Source of the DNA: Pseudomonas lundensis
GTDB taxonomy: Bacteria > Pseudomonadota > Gammaproteobacteria > Pseudomonadales > Pseudomonadaceae
NCBI RefSeq assembly: GCF_001042985.1
Contig: NZ_JYKY01000005.1
Span: 62,001-126,000, forward strand
Direction of reading: 5' to 3'
DNA length: 64,000 nucleotides
Shown here: positions 17,122-27,171 of the stretch, piece by piece
Position numbering within the stretch: the stretch's first letter is position 1
How the letters are laid out: every line of letters begins with the position of its first letter
Program-made: the position numbers and the translations under genes
Notes under the pieces: model-generated
The model's input: only the letters and a program-made list of their open reading frames with translations
Told to the model about the DNA's origin: nothing
The model's database searches: none

Positions 17122-18192
17122 TCAGTGTTGTCGACGCCATGCGCGCAGGGTACTGAACAGCACATACACCAGCAGCGCCGGCAGGATAAAAAACAGCATC
17201 AGGTGTTCGAGTTTTCCGGCCAGCGGCATGCCGGTGGTGAAGGACACGACATGCAGCCCGTAGACGAGATACAACCCCAGAAGCAACACGCCTTCTGCCC
17301 GCGTAACGCGGTAGCCGCTGTAGAAAATGGGCAGGCACAAGGCCGCGACCCCGAGCATGACTGGCAAGTCAAAGGCCAAGGCGTTCGGTGAAACGGACAG
17401 CGGCGCGGGGGACACCAGTGCGGTGATGCCCAGCACGCCCAGCAGGTTGAAGACGTTGCTGCCGATCACGTTGCCCACGGCAATTTCACGTTGCCCGCGA
17501 AAGGCGGCAATCAGCGAGGTGGCCAGCTCCGGCAGCGACGTGCACACGGCAACGATGGTCAGGCCGATGATGCGCTCCGACAGCCCGAGCTGCGTCGCGA
17601 CATCAACCGCCGCGCCTAGCAATAGCCGACCGGCAAGCCCGAGCAGGAGCAGGGCGCAGAGCATCATCAGCACATTGCGCAGCCAGGAATGCTGGGGTTG
17701 GTCGTGACTGACATGATGATGGCTGCCATGGCGCGACTGGCGCAGCAACAGGCCTAGGTAGCCTGTCAGGCCGCACAGCAAGATCACGCCGTCCAGCCGG
17801 TCGAGTTCCGTGTTGAGGGCCAGGGCGAGCACCAGTGCGCTGGCAATCACCATCAGCGGGATGTCCAGGCGTACCAGCTGGCGAGAGACGCGCAACGGGA
17901 TAATCAGTGCGGAAAGCCCCAGGGTGACCAGCACGTTGAAGATGTTGCTGCCGATCACGCTGCCGACGGCAATGTCCGGGGTGTCATTGAAGGCGGCTTG
18001 CAGGCTGACGGTCATTTGCGGGGCGCTGCTGCCCAGTGCGACCACGGTCAGGCCGATCAGCAGCGGGCGGACTTTGAGCGTGGCTGCCATGCTGACGGCG
18101 CAGCGCACCAGCAGTTCTGCACCGGCGACCAGCAGGCCGAGACCGCAGAGCAATTGCAGCAGGTTCCATGTCGATAACGCGTTCAAGCCCAA
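17122..18192 (-). CDS. Calcium/sodium antiporter (CaxA/YrbG family)
   Basis: 356 residues, with a TTG start at 18190-18192 behind AGGGAG. An inner-membrane exchanger with two inverted alpha repeats. Repeat 2 reads VAVCTSLPELATSL then GNVIGSNVFNLLG, with the usual Glu. Repeat 1 reads VALGSSAPQMTVSL then GSVIGSNIFNVLV, with Gln where most family members have the ion-binding Glu. A His-rich loop (SRHGSHHHVSHDQ) joins the halves. It lies between a small RlpA gene and the CMD gene on the same strand. Ion specificity is uncertain because of the Gln. Confidence 0.88.
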   Translation of the reverse strand: MGLNALSTWNLLQLLCGLGLLVAGAELLVRCAVSMAATLKVRPLLIGLTVVALGSSAPQMTVSLQAAFNDTPDIAVGSVIGSNIFNVLVTLGLSALIIPLRVSRQLVRLDIPLMVIASALVLALALNTELDRLDGVILLCGLTGYLGLLLRQSRHGSHHHVSHDQPQHSWLRNVLMMLCALLLLGLAGRLLLGAAVDVATQLGLSERIIGLTIVAVCTSLPELATSLIAAFRGQREIAVGNVIGSNVFNLLGVLGITALVSPAPLSVSPNALAFDLPVMLGVAALCLPIFYSGYRVTRAEGVLLLGLYLVYGLHVVSFTTGMPLAGKLEHLMLFFILPALLVYVLFSTLRAWRRQH

Positions 18193-18210
18193 ATCGCAGC
18201 CACTCCCTGA

Positions 18211-18582
18211 TTAATCGCTCAAGCCCTGGATTCGGACATTGGCGGTGCCGCTGCGCAGCATACCCAACTGCCGGGCGGCCTGGCGCGAAAGATCAATCAA
18301 TCGGCCACGGGTGTGAGGGCCGCGATCATTGATGCGCACCACAACCGATTTGTTATTGCTCAGATTGGTGACCAGGACGCGGCTGCCGAAGGCCAGTTGG
18401 CGATGGGCGGCGCTGAGGGCGTGCTGATCGAAAGGTTCGCCGCTGGCAGTACGTTTGCCATGGTGGCGGGCGCCGTAATAAGAGGCAACGCCGGTTTTGT
18501 CATAGCCGCGCGGGTCTATGTCGTGACTGGCACAACCCGCGAGCAGGCTCAGCAGGGCGCAGGCGCCGAGTAGCTGCTTCAT
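18211..18582 (-). CDS. Small RlpA-family lipoprotein
   Basis: 123 residues. A lipoprotein signal ending in the lipobox LLAGC at about residue 17, then a double-psi beta-barrel of the RlpA type: GVASYYGARHHGKRTASGEPFD, ALSAAHRQLAFGSRVLVTNL and VRINDRGPHTRGRLIDLS. The Asp of NDRGP and the His are the residues used by lytic transglycosylase RlpA proteins on denuded glycan. It lacks the SPOR domain of full-length RlpA, so septal targeting is doubtful. A paralogue of the true rlpA (elsewhere) is likely. Confidence 0.88.
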   Translation of the reverse strand: MKQLLGACALLSLLAGCASHDIDPRGYDKTGVASYYGARHHGKRTASGEPFDQHALSAAHRQLAFGSRVLVTNLSNNKSVVVRINDRGPHTRGRLIDLSRQAARQLGMLRSGTANVRIQGLSD

Positions 18583-18745
18583 GGGGGGGAATCCTCGTAA
18601 GCGTGTTAACCGGTGTAGCCGCTGACGAGGTGCCAGGCTGCGACAAGGCCGGGTGAGGCCTTCCCGATAAAGGGGGGGCTGCTTCGCAACCCCTCGCAGC
18701 CTGAGGCCTCGTCCGTGACCACAGGTATCGTGTGTAGCCGGTGCG

Positions 18746-20191
18746 TTAGCCTTCGAGCTTGCTCTTGAGCAGTTCGTTGACTTGTTGCGGGTTGGCTTTG
18801 CCTTTGGAGGCTTTCATGGCCTGGCCGACAAAGAAGCCGAACATTTTGCCGCGCTTGGCTTCGTCTGCCGCACGGTATTGCTCAACCTGCTCGGCGTTGG
18901 CCGCCAGCACTTCATCCAGCACTTTTTCAATCGCGCCGCTGTCGGTCACTTGCTTGAGACCGCGTTTTTCGATGACGTCGTCTGCGCTGCCTTCGCCGTT
19001 GGCCATGGCTTCAAGCACCACTTTGGCGATCTTGCCGGAGATGGTGTTGTCCTTGATGCGCTGCAACATGCCGCCCAGTTGTTCGGCCGTAACCGGCGAC
19101 TGGTCGATGTCCAGGCCTTGTTTGTTGAGCAGGCTGCCCAGCTCGACCATGACCCAGTTCGCGGCCAGTTTGGCGTCACCGCTGATGCTGACCACTTTTT
19201 CGAAGTAGTCCGCTTGCTCGCGGCTGGAAGCCAAGACGCTGGCGTCATAGGCCGACAGACCGAACTGCGACTGGAAACGCTCGCGCTTTTGCGGCGGCAG
19301 TTCCGGCAGGGTGGCGCGTACGTCTTCGATGAACGAGTTTTCGATGACGACCGGCAGCAAGTCCGGGTCCGGGAAGTAACGGTAGTCGTTGGCTTCCTCT
19401 TTGCTGCGCATGGCGCGGGTTTCGTCTTTGTTCGGGTCGTACAGGCGGGTTTGCTGAACCACCTTGCCGCCGTCTTCGATCAGCTCGATCTGGCGTTGTA
19501 CTTCGCTGTTGATCGCCTTTTCGATAAAGCGGAACGAGTTGACGTTCTTGATCTCGCAGCGGGTGCCGAACTCGGCCTGACCCACCGGGCGAATCGACAC
19601 GTTGCAGTCGCAACGCAACGAGCCTTCGGCCATGTTGCCATCGCAGATGCCCAGGTAGCGCACCAGGGCGTGCATGGCCTTGACGTAAGCGACGGCTTCT
19701 TTGGCGCTGCGCATGTCCGGCTCGGAAACGATTTCCAGCAGCGGGGTGCCCGCGCGGTTCAGGTCGATACCGGTCGAGCCGCTGAAGTCTTCGTGCAGGC
19801 TCTTGCCGGCATCTTCTTCAAGGTGCGCACGGGTAATGCCCACCCGTTTGACCGTGCCGTCTTCCAGTGTGATGTCCAAATGACCCTTGCCGACGATCGG
19901 CAATTCCATCTGGCTGATCTGGTAGCCCTTGGGCAGGTCCGGGTAGAAATAGTTTTTACGGGCGAAGACGTTGTGCTGACCGATCTCAGCGTCCACCGCC
20001 AGGCCAAACATCACGGCCATGCGCACGGCTTCTTCGTTGAGCACCGGCAATACGCCCGGCATGCCCAGGTCAACCAGGCTGGCCTGGGTGTTCGGCTCCG
20101 AGCCAAAAGTGGTGGCGCTACCGGAGAAAATCTTCGATTGGGTGGCGAGCTGGGAGTGAATTTCCAGCCCGATCACAACTTCCCATTGCAT
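18746..20191 (-). CDS. gatB: Asp-tRNA(Asn)/Glu-tRNA(Gln) amidotransferase subunit B
   Basis: 481 residues. GatB binds the mischarged tRNA and activates its side-chain carboxylate with ATP; the complex GatCAB then amidates it. The N-terminal [22 protein letters not shown] and the Zn/active region with [13 protein letters not shown] are diagnostic, and the C-terminal YqeY-like tail domain is complete. It follows gatA by 10 bases, and the order gatC-gatA-gatB is the usual one. Confidence 0.97.
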   Translation of the reverse strand: MQWEVVIGLEIHSQLATQSKIFSGSATTFGSEPNTQASLVDLGMPGVLPVLNEEAVRMAVMFGLAVDAEIGQHNVFARKNYFYPDLPKGYQISQMELPIVGKGHLDITLEDGTVKRVGITRAHLEEDAGKSLHEDFSGSTGIDLNRAGTPLLEIVSEPDMRSAKEAVAYVKAMHALVRYLGICDGNMAEGSLRCDCNVSIRPVGQAEFGTRCEIKNVNSFRFIEKAINSEVQRQIELIEDGGKVVQQTRLYDPNKDETRAMRSKEEANDYRYFPDPDLLPVVIENSFIEDVRATLPELPPQKRERFQSQFGLSAYDASVLASSREQADYFEKVVSISGDAKLAANWVMVELGSLLNKQGLDIDQSPVTAEQLGGMLQRIKDNTISGKIAKVVLEAMANGEGSADDVIEKRGLKQVTDSGAIEKVLDEVLAANAEQVEQYRAADEAKRGKMFGFFVGQAMKASKGKANPQQVNELLKSKLEG

Positions 20192-20201
20192 ATGTTTCTC
20201 C

Positions 20202-21653
20202 TCAGAAGCCGGCAGGTGAGCGCGTGTGCCAGTCAGTGTTCAACTGGTACTGGTGAGCGACGTTGAGCAGGCGACCTTCCTGGAAGTAAGGTGCCAGCAA
20301 CTGCACGCCCACTGGCAAGCCGTCGACAAAACCGGCTGGCATCGACAGGCCTGGCAGGCCCGCGAGGTTGGCGGTGATGGTGTAGACGTCTTCCAGGTAG
20401 GCCGAGACCGGGTCGCTGTTTTTAGCGCCGATTTTCCAGGCCGGGTTAGGCGTGGTTGGGCCGAGGATGATGTCGACTTCATTAAAGGCAGCCATGAAGT
20501 CGTTTTTGATCAGGCGGCGGATTTTTTGCGCTTGCAGGTAGTACGCATCGTAGTAACCGGCCGAAAGCGCATAGGCGCCCACCAGAATCCGGCGCTGCAC
20601 TTCAGGGCCGAAGCCTTCGGCGCGCGAGCGCTTGTACAGGTCGGTGAGGTCTTTCGGGTCTTCGCAGCGATGGCCGAAGCGCACGCCGTCAAAACGCGAC
20701 AGGTTGGAAGACGCTTCTGCCGGCGCGATCACGTAGTACGCAGGGATCGCGTGCTGCATGTTGGGCAGGCTGATGGGCTTGATCACGGCGCCGAGTTTTT
20801 CGAGTTCTTTGATGCTGGTGTGCACCAGCTCCGCGATGCGCGGGTCGAGGCCCTCGCTGAAGAACTCTTTCGGTACGCCAATGCGCAGGCCTTGCAGCGA
20901 AGTGTTCAGGTTGGCGCTGAAGTCCGGCACGGGCTCATCGATGCTGGTGGAATCTTGCGGGTCGAAACCGGCCATGCCTTGCAGCAGGATGGCGCAGTCT
21001 TCAGCCGTGCGCGCCAACGGGCCGCCTTGGTCGAGGCTGGAGGCGTAGGCAATCATGCCCCAGCGCGAGACGCGACCGTAGGTCGGTTTCAGGCCGGTGA
21101 GGTTGGTCAACGCGGCGGGCTGGCGGATCGAACCGCCAGTGTCGGTGCCGGTAGCGGCTGGCAACAGGCGGGCGGCTACTGCGGCGGCCGACCCTCCGGA
21201 CGAACCGCCGGGCACGTGCTCAAGGTTCCACGGGTTTTTGACGGCGCCGTAGTAGCTCGATTCGTTGGCCGAGCCCATCGCGAACTCGTCCATGTTGGTC
21301 TTGCCCAGGCTCACCGCGCCGGCAGCGGCCAGCTTGGACACTACCGTGGCGTCGTACGGGGCCTTGAAGTTGTCGAGCATCTTCGAGCCGCAGCTGGTGC
21401 GTACGCCGAGGGTGCAGAACAAGTCCTTGTGACCGATTGGCGCACCCAGCAGGGCGCCGGTTTCACCGTTGGCGCGACGTGCGTCGGCGGCCTTGGCCTG
21501 CTCCAGGGCGAGGTCTTCGGTGAGGGTAATGAAGCTGTTGAGCTGCGGGTCCAGTTGGGCGATTCGCGCCAGCAGGGTTTTGGTCAGCTCTTCAGACGAA
21601 AACTTTTTATCGGCGAGTCCGCGGGCGATCTCGGCCAGAGTCATTTGATGCAT
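20202..21653 (-). CDS. gatA: Asp-tRNA(Asn)/Glu-tRNA(Gln) amidotransferase subunit A
   Basis: 483 residues from the ATG at 21651-21653, with AGGAAGAG 7 bases upstream. An amidase-signature glutaminase that supplies ammonia to GatB. The catalytic Lys is in [13 protein letters not shown]; the Ser pair is in [13 protein letters not shown] and [14 protein letters not shown]. It is the central gene of gatCAB, 14 bases after gatC. Confidence 0.97.
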   Translation of the reverse strand: MHQMTLAEIARGLADKKFSSEELTKTLLARIAQLDPQLNSFITLTEDLALEQAKAADARRANGETGALLGAPIGHKDLFCTLGVRTSCGSKMLDNFKAPYDATVVSKLAAAGAVSLGKTNMDEFAMGSANESSYYGAVKNPWNLEHVPGGSSGGSAAAVAARLLPAATGTDTGGSIRQPAALTNLTGLKPTYGRVSRWGMIAYASSLDQGGPLARTAEDCAILLQGMAGFDPQDSTSIDEPVPDFSANLNTSLQGLRIGVPKEFFSEGLDPRIAELVHTSIKELEKLGAVIKPISLPNMQHAIPAYYVIAPAEASSNLSRFDGVRFGHRCEDPKDLTDLYKRSRAEGFGPEVQRRILVGAYALSAGYYDAYYLQAQKIRRLIKNDFMAAFNEVDIILGPTTPNPAWKIGAKNSDPVSAYLEDVYTITANLAGLPGLSMPAGFVDGLPVGVQLLAPYFQEGRLLNVAHQYQLNTDWHTRSPAGF

Positions 21654-21667
21654 GCAGGCTCTTCCTT

Positions 21668-21955
21668 TTACTCGATGACCTTGGGAACCAGATAGAGGCC
21701 GTTTTCGACCGCTGGCGCGATGGACTGGTAAGCCTCGCGATGATTGGTTTCAGTCACGACGTCTGCACGCAGGCGCTGGCTGGCTTCCAGGGGGTGGGCC
21801 AGCGGCTCGATACCGGTGGTGTCGACAGCCTGCATCTGGTCAATCAGCCCCAAAATGCTGTTAAGGGCTTCGGTGGTGCGTGGCAGATCGGCATCATTCA
21901 GACCCAGGCGGGCCAAATGAGCGATTTTTTCCACGTCGGAGCGTTCAAGCGCCAT
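21668..21955 (-). CDS. gatC: Asp-tRNA(Asn)/Glu-tRNA(Gln) amidotransferase subunit C
   Basis: 95 residues. A small extended protein that wraps GatA and stabilises its contact with GatB. The N-terminal [12 protein letters not shown] and the segment [27 protein letters not shown] are typical. It is the first gene of the operon, with GGAGA before the start, divergent from mreB across 210 bases. Confidence 0.95.
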   Translation of the reverse strand: MALERSDVEKIAHLARLGLNDADLPRTTEALNSILGLIDQMQAVDTTGIEPLAHPLEASQRLRADVVTETNHREAYQSIAPAVENGLYLVPKVIE

Positions 21956-22153
21956 GGGATTCTCCAGTGGAAAACAAGACGGATGCTATCCGTGTGTTAG
22001 ATTGTCGGAACACTACCGCATTTCTACGGTCATATGGCCGCGATTGTGGGGGCTGGTGCTCGGAAAAGCGGCCAATTTAACATATTGGCGCCTTGCCCAA
22101 AATCCCTGTCGTTGTTAGAGTTTGCCGCACTTTTTTACCCACGCGTTGCCTAG

Positions 22154-23203
<1,050 letters not shown>

Positions 23204-23232
23204 TATCGGTGGTTGCAGTTCGGGGGTTATCA

Positions 23233-23266
23233 CCAAAAGGTAGCACTTTGCTGTGCTGCCTTTTGG
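23233..23266 (+). terminator. Strong hairpin between mreB and mreC (internal terminator or processing site)
   Basis: A 14-base stem CCAAAAGGTAGCAC / GTGCTGCCTTTTGG with one T-G wobble and a 6-base loop, 30 bases after the mreB stop. It is followed by CGTTTATCTTTTGTC, a broken T-rich tail. It could partly end transcription or stabilise the mreB 3' end, lowering mreC and mreD relative to mreB. Confidence 0.6.
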
Positions 23267-23333
23267 CGTTTATCTTTTGTCAATCTTCATCCAGGCCGCT
23301 TGAAGCCGTATGAATACATTGAATCCTTGCCCC

Positions 23334-23349
23334 GGAGGAGCGGCTTATT
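23334..23349 (+). promoter_or_regulatory. Ribosome binding site and ATT initiation codon of mreC
   Basis: GGAGGAG at 23334-23340, six bases, then ATT at 23347-23349. Between the in-frame stop TGA at 23320 and this point there is no ATG, GTG or TTG. The residues after ATT (KPLFSKGPSL) match residues 2-11 of E. coli MreC (KPIFSRGPSL), so ATT sits exactly where E. coli has ATG. Confidence 0.75.
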
Positions 23350-24435
23350 AAACCGCTCTTTTCCAAAGGCCCCTCTTTGGGCGTGCGCCTGTTGGTGCTG
23401 GTCGTGCTATCGGTCGCGCTGATGGTGGTCGATGCCCGTTTCACGTTGCTCAAGCCGGTGCGCAGTCAAATGTCGCTGGTGCTGATGCAGACCTACTGGA
23501 TTACCGATCTGCCGCAACGTCTGTTCCAGGGCGTCGCCAGTCAGTTTGGTAGCCGGACGGAGCTGGTCGCCGAGAACGAGAAGCTCAAGACTGAAAACCT
23601 TCTGCTGCAAGGGCGCATGCAAAAACTCGCCGCCCTGACCGAGCAAAACGTTCGCCTGCGCGAGTTGCTTAACTCCTCTGCGCTGGTCAACGAAAAGGTT
23701 GAAGTGGCCGAGCTGATCGGCATGGACCCCAACCCGTTTACTCATCGCATCATCATCAACAAGGGTGAGCGCGACGGCGTGGTGCTCGGTCAACCGGTGC
23801 TCGATGCCCGCGGGCTGATGGGGCAAGTGGTTGAGTTGATGCCCTACACCTCGCGGGTTTTGCTGCTGACCGACACCACCCACAGCATTCCGGTACAGGT
23901 CAACCGCAATGGGCTGCGTGCAATTGCCAGTGGCACGGGCAACCCCGAACGCCTGGAATTGCGCCATGTGGCCGACACGGCGGATATCAAAGAGGGCGAC
24001 CTGCTGGTCAGCTCGGGTCTGGGGCAACGCTTCCCGGCGGGCTATCCGGTCGCAACGGTCAAGGAAGTGATTCACGACTCGGGCCAGCCATTCGCTATTG
24101 TGCGGGCCGTGCCGACAGCCGCTCTGAACCGCAGCCGTTACTTGCTGTTGGTCTTCAGCGACAGCCGCACCCCTGAAGAGCGCGCCAACGACGCGGCTCA
24201 AGCCCAGGAAGCCGAAAACAACGGCGAGCCGCAGCCCATTATTCCGGCGACTGTGCCCAAGCCCGTGCCTGCATCCGTGCCCGCCGTGCCCGCCGTGGCC
24301 CCGGCGCCCGCTGTCACCACGCCAGCAACGCCTGCGCCCGCCGCCGGAGCGGTCAAAAAACCTGCGCCAGTTGCAACACCCGCCGCAGCCAAGCCGCCAG
24401 CCGCTGCGCCGGCCACCACCCGGGAGAGGCAATAA
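23347..24435 (+). CDS. mreC: Rod shape-determining protein MreC (probable ATT start)
   Basis: 362 residues if read from ATT at 23347. A bitopic inner-membrane protein whose periplasmic part assembles with PBP2-RodA. One membrane helix (about 12-32), a coiled coil (LVAENEKLKTENLLLQGRMQ and on), then a double beta-barrel domain (NKGERDGVVLGQPV, VSSGLGQRFPAGYPVATV). The last 80 residues are an Ala/Pro/Val-rich low-complexity tail. A TTG at 23377 gives a shorter protein but loses the conserved KPLF.KGPSLG start. It overlaps mreD by one base (TAATG). Confidence 0.93.
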   Translation: MKPLFSKGPSLGVRLLVLVVLSVALMVVDARFTLLKPVRSQMSLVLMQTYWITDLPQRLFQGVASQFGSRTELVAENEKLKTENLLLQGRMQKLAALTEQNVRLRELLNSSALVNEKVEVAELIGMDPNPFTHRIIINKGERDGVVLGQPVLDARGLMGQVVELMPYTSRVLLLTDTTHSIPVQVNRNGLRAIASGTGNPERLELRHVADTADIKEGDLLVSSGLGQRFPAGYPVATVKEVIHDSGQPFAIVRAVPTAALNRSRYLLLVFSDSRTPEERANDAAQAQEAENNGEPQPIIPATVPKPVPASVPAVPAVAPAPAVTTPATPAPAAGAVKKPAPVATPAAAKPPAAAPATTRERQ

Positions 24436-24923
24436 TGGCGGGTATCCGTTCACGTAATGGCTGGATCATCTGGCTGACGTTTGCCATTGGCGTCTTGCTC
24501 AGCGTTTCGCCAATGCCGCAGTTCATGGAAGTGTTCCGTCCGCTGTGGCTGGCGTTGTTGCTGGCTTTCTGGGCGCTGTACATGCCGCACAAGGTGGGCA
24601 TGGTCACCGCGTGGTGCCTGGGCCTGGTTGAAGACGTGGTTTACGGCACGCTGCTGGGGCAGAACGCTTTGATCCTGACCCTGATCACCTTCCTCGTGCT
24701 GTCCCTGCAACAGCGCCTGCGCATGTTCCCGATGTGGCAGCAAAGCCTGGTGTTGCTGGTCATCTTTGGCCTGGCCCAGTTGGCGCAATTGTGGCTCAGC
24801 GCCTTGACCGGGAACCGTCAGCCAACCCTGGCGCTGGTGCTGCCTGCACTGGTCAGCGCCTTGTTGTGGCCTTGGGTCAGCTACGGGCTGCGCGGGCTGG
24901 TTCGACGTTTCAAAATCAATTGA
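24435..24923 (+). CDS. mreD: Rod shape-determining protein MreD
   Basis: 162 residues with five or six hydrophobic segments. An inner-membrane partner of MreB and MreC in the elongasome. The early GWIIWLTFAIGVLLSVSPMP and the internal LVEDVVYGTLLGQNAL are typical of the family. The start codon overlaps the mreC stop, so the two are translationally coupled; GGGAGAGG in the mreC end supplies the ribosome site. Confidence 0.93.
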   Translation: MAGIRSRNGWIIWLTFAIGVLLSVSPMPQFMEVFRPLWLALLLAFWALYMPHKVGMVTAWCLGLVEDVVYGTLLGQNALILTLITFLVLSLQQRLRMFPMWQQSLVLLVIFGLAQLAQLWLSALTGNRQPTLALVLPALVSALLWPWVSYGLRGLVRRFKIN

Positions 24924-24975
24924 TGGAAGCGTGAGCCATTTCCTGGTTTGCGCACACTGACAGGGAGATGTCTCG

Positions 24976-25581
24976 ATGACTTCGCTTTATCTGGCCTCAG
25001 GCTCACCCCGCCGACGCGAGTTACTGACTCAAATCGGCGTGCCCTTCAGCACCGTCAGTGCTGCCATCGACGAAACCCCTTTGGTCAATGAGGCCGCCAC
25101 GGCGTATGTCGAGCGGCTGGCGCGCGAAAAAGCGCGTGCAGGTTATAAGCACGTCACGGCGTCGCCTCCGGGCGATGATTTTTGCGTGTTGGGCGCTGAC
25201 ACTGCCGTGGTGCTGGACGGACAGATTCTTGGCAAACCCGTCGACGAAGCCGATGCCTTGGCTATGCTCATGGCGTTATCTGGCCGCGAGCATGAAGTCT
25301 TGACCGCCATTGCCCTGATTGATGCAACCCGCTGCGAAACCCGTGTGGTGCGCAGCGCGGTGCGTTTCAGAAACATCAGCACACAAGAAGCTGCGCGTTA
25401 CTGGGCCAGCGGCGAACCGCTGGATAAAGCCGGTGGCTACGCGATTCAGGGGCTGGGCGCGGTATTTGTGTCCGGGCTTGAGGGCAGCTATTCCGCTGTC
25501 GTGGGCTTGCCCGTGTGCGAAACCGCAGAACTGCTGGGACATTTCGGCATACCCTGTTGGCAAACCCTTTCCGTGCGCTAA
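24976..25581 (+). CDS. Maf-like nucleoside triphosphate pyrophosphatase (YhdE type)
   Basis: 201 residues. A house-cleaning pyrophosphatase; the YhdE subgroup acts on dTTP and UTP and on modified versions such as m5[15 protein letters not shown] is the phosphate-binding start, then [17 protein letters not shown] with the catalytic Asp, [14 protein letters not shown], and the C-terminal [27 protein letters not shown]. It is conserved between mreD and rng in gamma-proteobacteria, as here. Confidence 0.94.
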   Translation: MTSLYLASGSPRRRELLTQIGVPFSTVSAAIDETPLVNEAATAYVERLAREKARAGYKHVTASPPGDDFCVLGADTAVVLDGQILGKPVDEADALAMLMALSGREHEVLTAIALIDATRCETRVVRSAVRFRNISTQEAARYWASGEPLDKAGGYAIQGLGAVFVSGLEGSYSAVVGLPVCETAELLGHFGIPCWQTLSVR

Positions 25582-25637
25582 CTATTGCACCCATGAAACG
25601 TGGCACTACTGTGATGACGCCTGAACGAGACCCAGCC

Positions 25638-27095
25638 ATGAGTGAAGAGATCCTGATCAACATCACGCCGATGGAATCGCGCGTGGCGGTGGTAGAAAAC
25701 GGTGTTTTGCAAGAGGTGCATGTCGAGCGCACCCAGCGCCGAGGCATTGTCGGCAACATTTATAAAGGCAAGGTCGTTCGTGTTTTGCCCGGCATGCAAG
25801 CGGCATTCGTGGACATCGGCCTGGACCGTGCGGCATTCATCCATGCTTCCGAAATCTCCCTGCGTGAAGGTCAGGCGGTCGAAAGCATCAGCTCGCTGGT
25901 TCATGAAGGCCAAAGCCTGGTGGTGCAGGTCACCAAAGACCCGATCGGTTCCAAAGGCGCACGGTTGACGACCCAATTGTCGATTCCTTCGCGTTATCTG
26001 GTGTACATGCCGCGCACGGCCCATGTCGGCATCTCCCTGAAGATCGAAGACGAAGCCGAGCGGGACCGCCTCAAACAGGTGGTCAGTGATTGCGTGGCGC
26101 AGGAAGGTATCAAGGAAGCGGGCGGTTTCATCCTGCGTACAGCGGCCGAAGGCGCTGGCGCGGATGAAATCCTGATGGACATTCGCTACTTGCGTCGCCT
26201 GTGGGACCAAATCGGTGCCCAGATCAAAACCGTCGGCGCTCCGACGGTCATTTATGAAGACCTGGGCCTGGCCTTGCGTACCCTGCGCGACCTGGTCAGC
26301 CCGAAGATTGAAAAAATCCGCATCGACTCCCGCGAAACCTTCCAGAAAACCACGCAGTTCGTGGCTGAGCTGATGCCAGAAATTGCGGATCGTCTGGAGC
26401 ATTACCCCGGCGAACGGCCGATCTTTGATTTGTACGGCGTTGAAAGCGAAATCCAGAAAGCCCTCGACCGCAAAGTGCCACTCAAGTCGGGCGGCTATCT
26501 GGTGGTGGACCCGGCTGAAGCCATGACCACCATTGACGTCAACACCGGCGCGTTCGTGGGGCATCGCAATCTTGAAGAAACCATCTTCAAGACCAACCTC
26601 GAAGCGGCAACGGCCATTGCGCGTCAACTGCGTCTGCGCAATCTGGGCGGCATCATCATCATCGACTTCATTGACATGGAAGACGAAGAGCATCAGCGGC
26701 AGGTGCTGCGCACGCTTGAAAAGCAACTCGAACGCGATCATGCCAAAACCAACATCATCGGCATTACCGAGTTGGGGTTGGTGCAAATGACCCGCAAGCG
26801 GACCCGCGAAAGCCTCGAACAGGTGCTCTGTGAACCCTGCGTGTGCTGCCAGGGCCGGGGCAAGTTGAAAACCCCGGAAACCATCTGCTACGAAATATTC
26901 CGTGAAATCCTGCGCGAAGCCCGTGCGTATCAGGCCGAGGGGTATCGCGTGCTGGCCAGTCAGCGCGTGGTTGACCGGTTGCTGGATGAAGAGTCGGGCA
27001 ATGTGGCGGAGCTGGAAGGGTTTATCGGGCGTACGATCCGCTTTCAAGTGGAAACCATGTACTCCCAGGAACAATACGACGTGGTGCTGCTCTGA
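25638..27095 (+). CDS. rng: Ribonuclease G
   Basis: 485 residues from the ATG at 25638; upstream ATGs add a non-conserved extension that overlaps the maf end. The endonuclease matures the 16S rRNA 5' end and takes part in mRNA decay. An S1 RNA-binding domain (about 35-125, RRGIVGNIYKGKVVRVLPGMQAAFVDIGL), the DNase I-like catalytic domain with Asp residues in TIDVNTGAFVG and IIIIDFIDMED, and the Zn-link CEPCVCCQGRGK are all present. No long RNase E-type C-terminal scaffold is present. Confidence 0.96.
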   Translation: MSEEILINITPMESRVAVVENGVLQEVHVERTQRRGIVGNIYKGKVVRVLPGMQAAFVDIGLDRAAFIHASEISLREGQAVESISSLVHEGQSLVVQVTKDPIGSKGARLTTQLSIPSRYLVYMPRTAHVGISLKIEDEAERDRLKQVVSDCVAQEGIKEAGGFILRTAAEGAGADEILMDIRYLRRLWDQIGAQIKTVGAPTVIYEDLGLALRTLRDLVSPKIEKIRIDSRETFQKTTQFVAELMPEIADRLEHYPGERPIFDLYGVESEIQKALDRKVPLKSGGYLVVDPAEAMTTIDVNTGAFVGHRNLEETIFKTNLEAATAIARQLRLRNLGGIIIIDFIDMEDEEHQRQVLRTLEKQLERDHAKTNIIGITELGLVQMTRKRTRESLEQVLCEPCVCCQGRGKLKTPETICYEIFREILREARAYQAEGYRVLASQRVVDRLLDEESGNVAELEGFIGRTIRFQVETMYSQEQYDVVLL

Positions 27096-27122
27096 AGCTG
27101 CACGGGATGTCCGGATTTAAAA

Positions 27123-27144
27123 AGGGGGCTGCATTCAGCCCCTT
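27123..27144 (+). terminator. Hairpin between rng and yhdP
   Basis: GGGGCTG (27125-27131), four bases, CAGCCCC (27136-27142), extended by G-T and A-T pairs. A short A run precedes it and TTCGATC follows, so the U-tract is weak. It may partly uncouple yhdP from rng. Confidence 0.45.
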
Positions 27145-27171
27145 CGATCATTACTGAAGGGGCCACCTGAC

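Noticed and set aside
18782-20266. A 494-residue open frame on the plus strand opposite gatB
   Set aside because: It is the antisense shadow of gatB in GC-rich sequence; composition is His/Arg/Val-rich and low in family-like motifs.
20226-21695. A 489-residue open frame on the plus strand opposite gatA
   Set aside because: Antisense shadow of gatA; no recognisable motifs and no ribosome site.
24198-24432. Ala/Pro/Val-rich repeats at the mreC 3' end as a possible sequencing artefact or tandem repeat
   Set aside because: The codons vary and the frame stays open to the mreD overlap; such tails are usual for MreC.
23407-24453. A 348-residue Gly/Arg-rich frame opposite mreC
   Set aside because: Arises from reading the Ala/Pro-rich tail of MreC on the other strand.
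25578-27074. A 498-residue open frame on the minus strand opposite rng
   Set aside because: Antisense shadow of the well-supported ribonuclease G gene.
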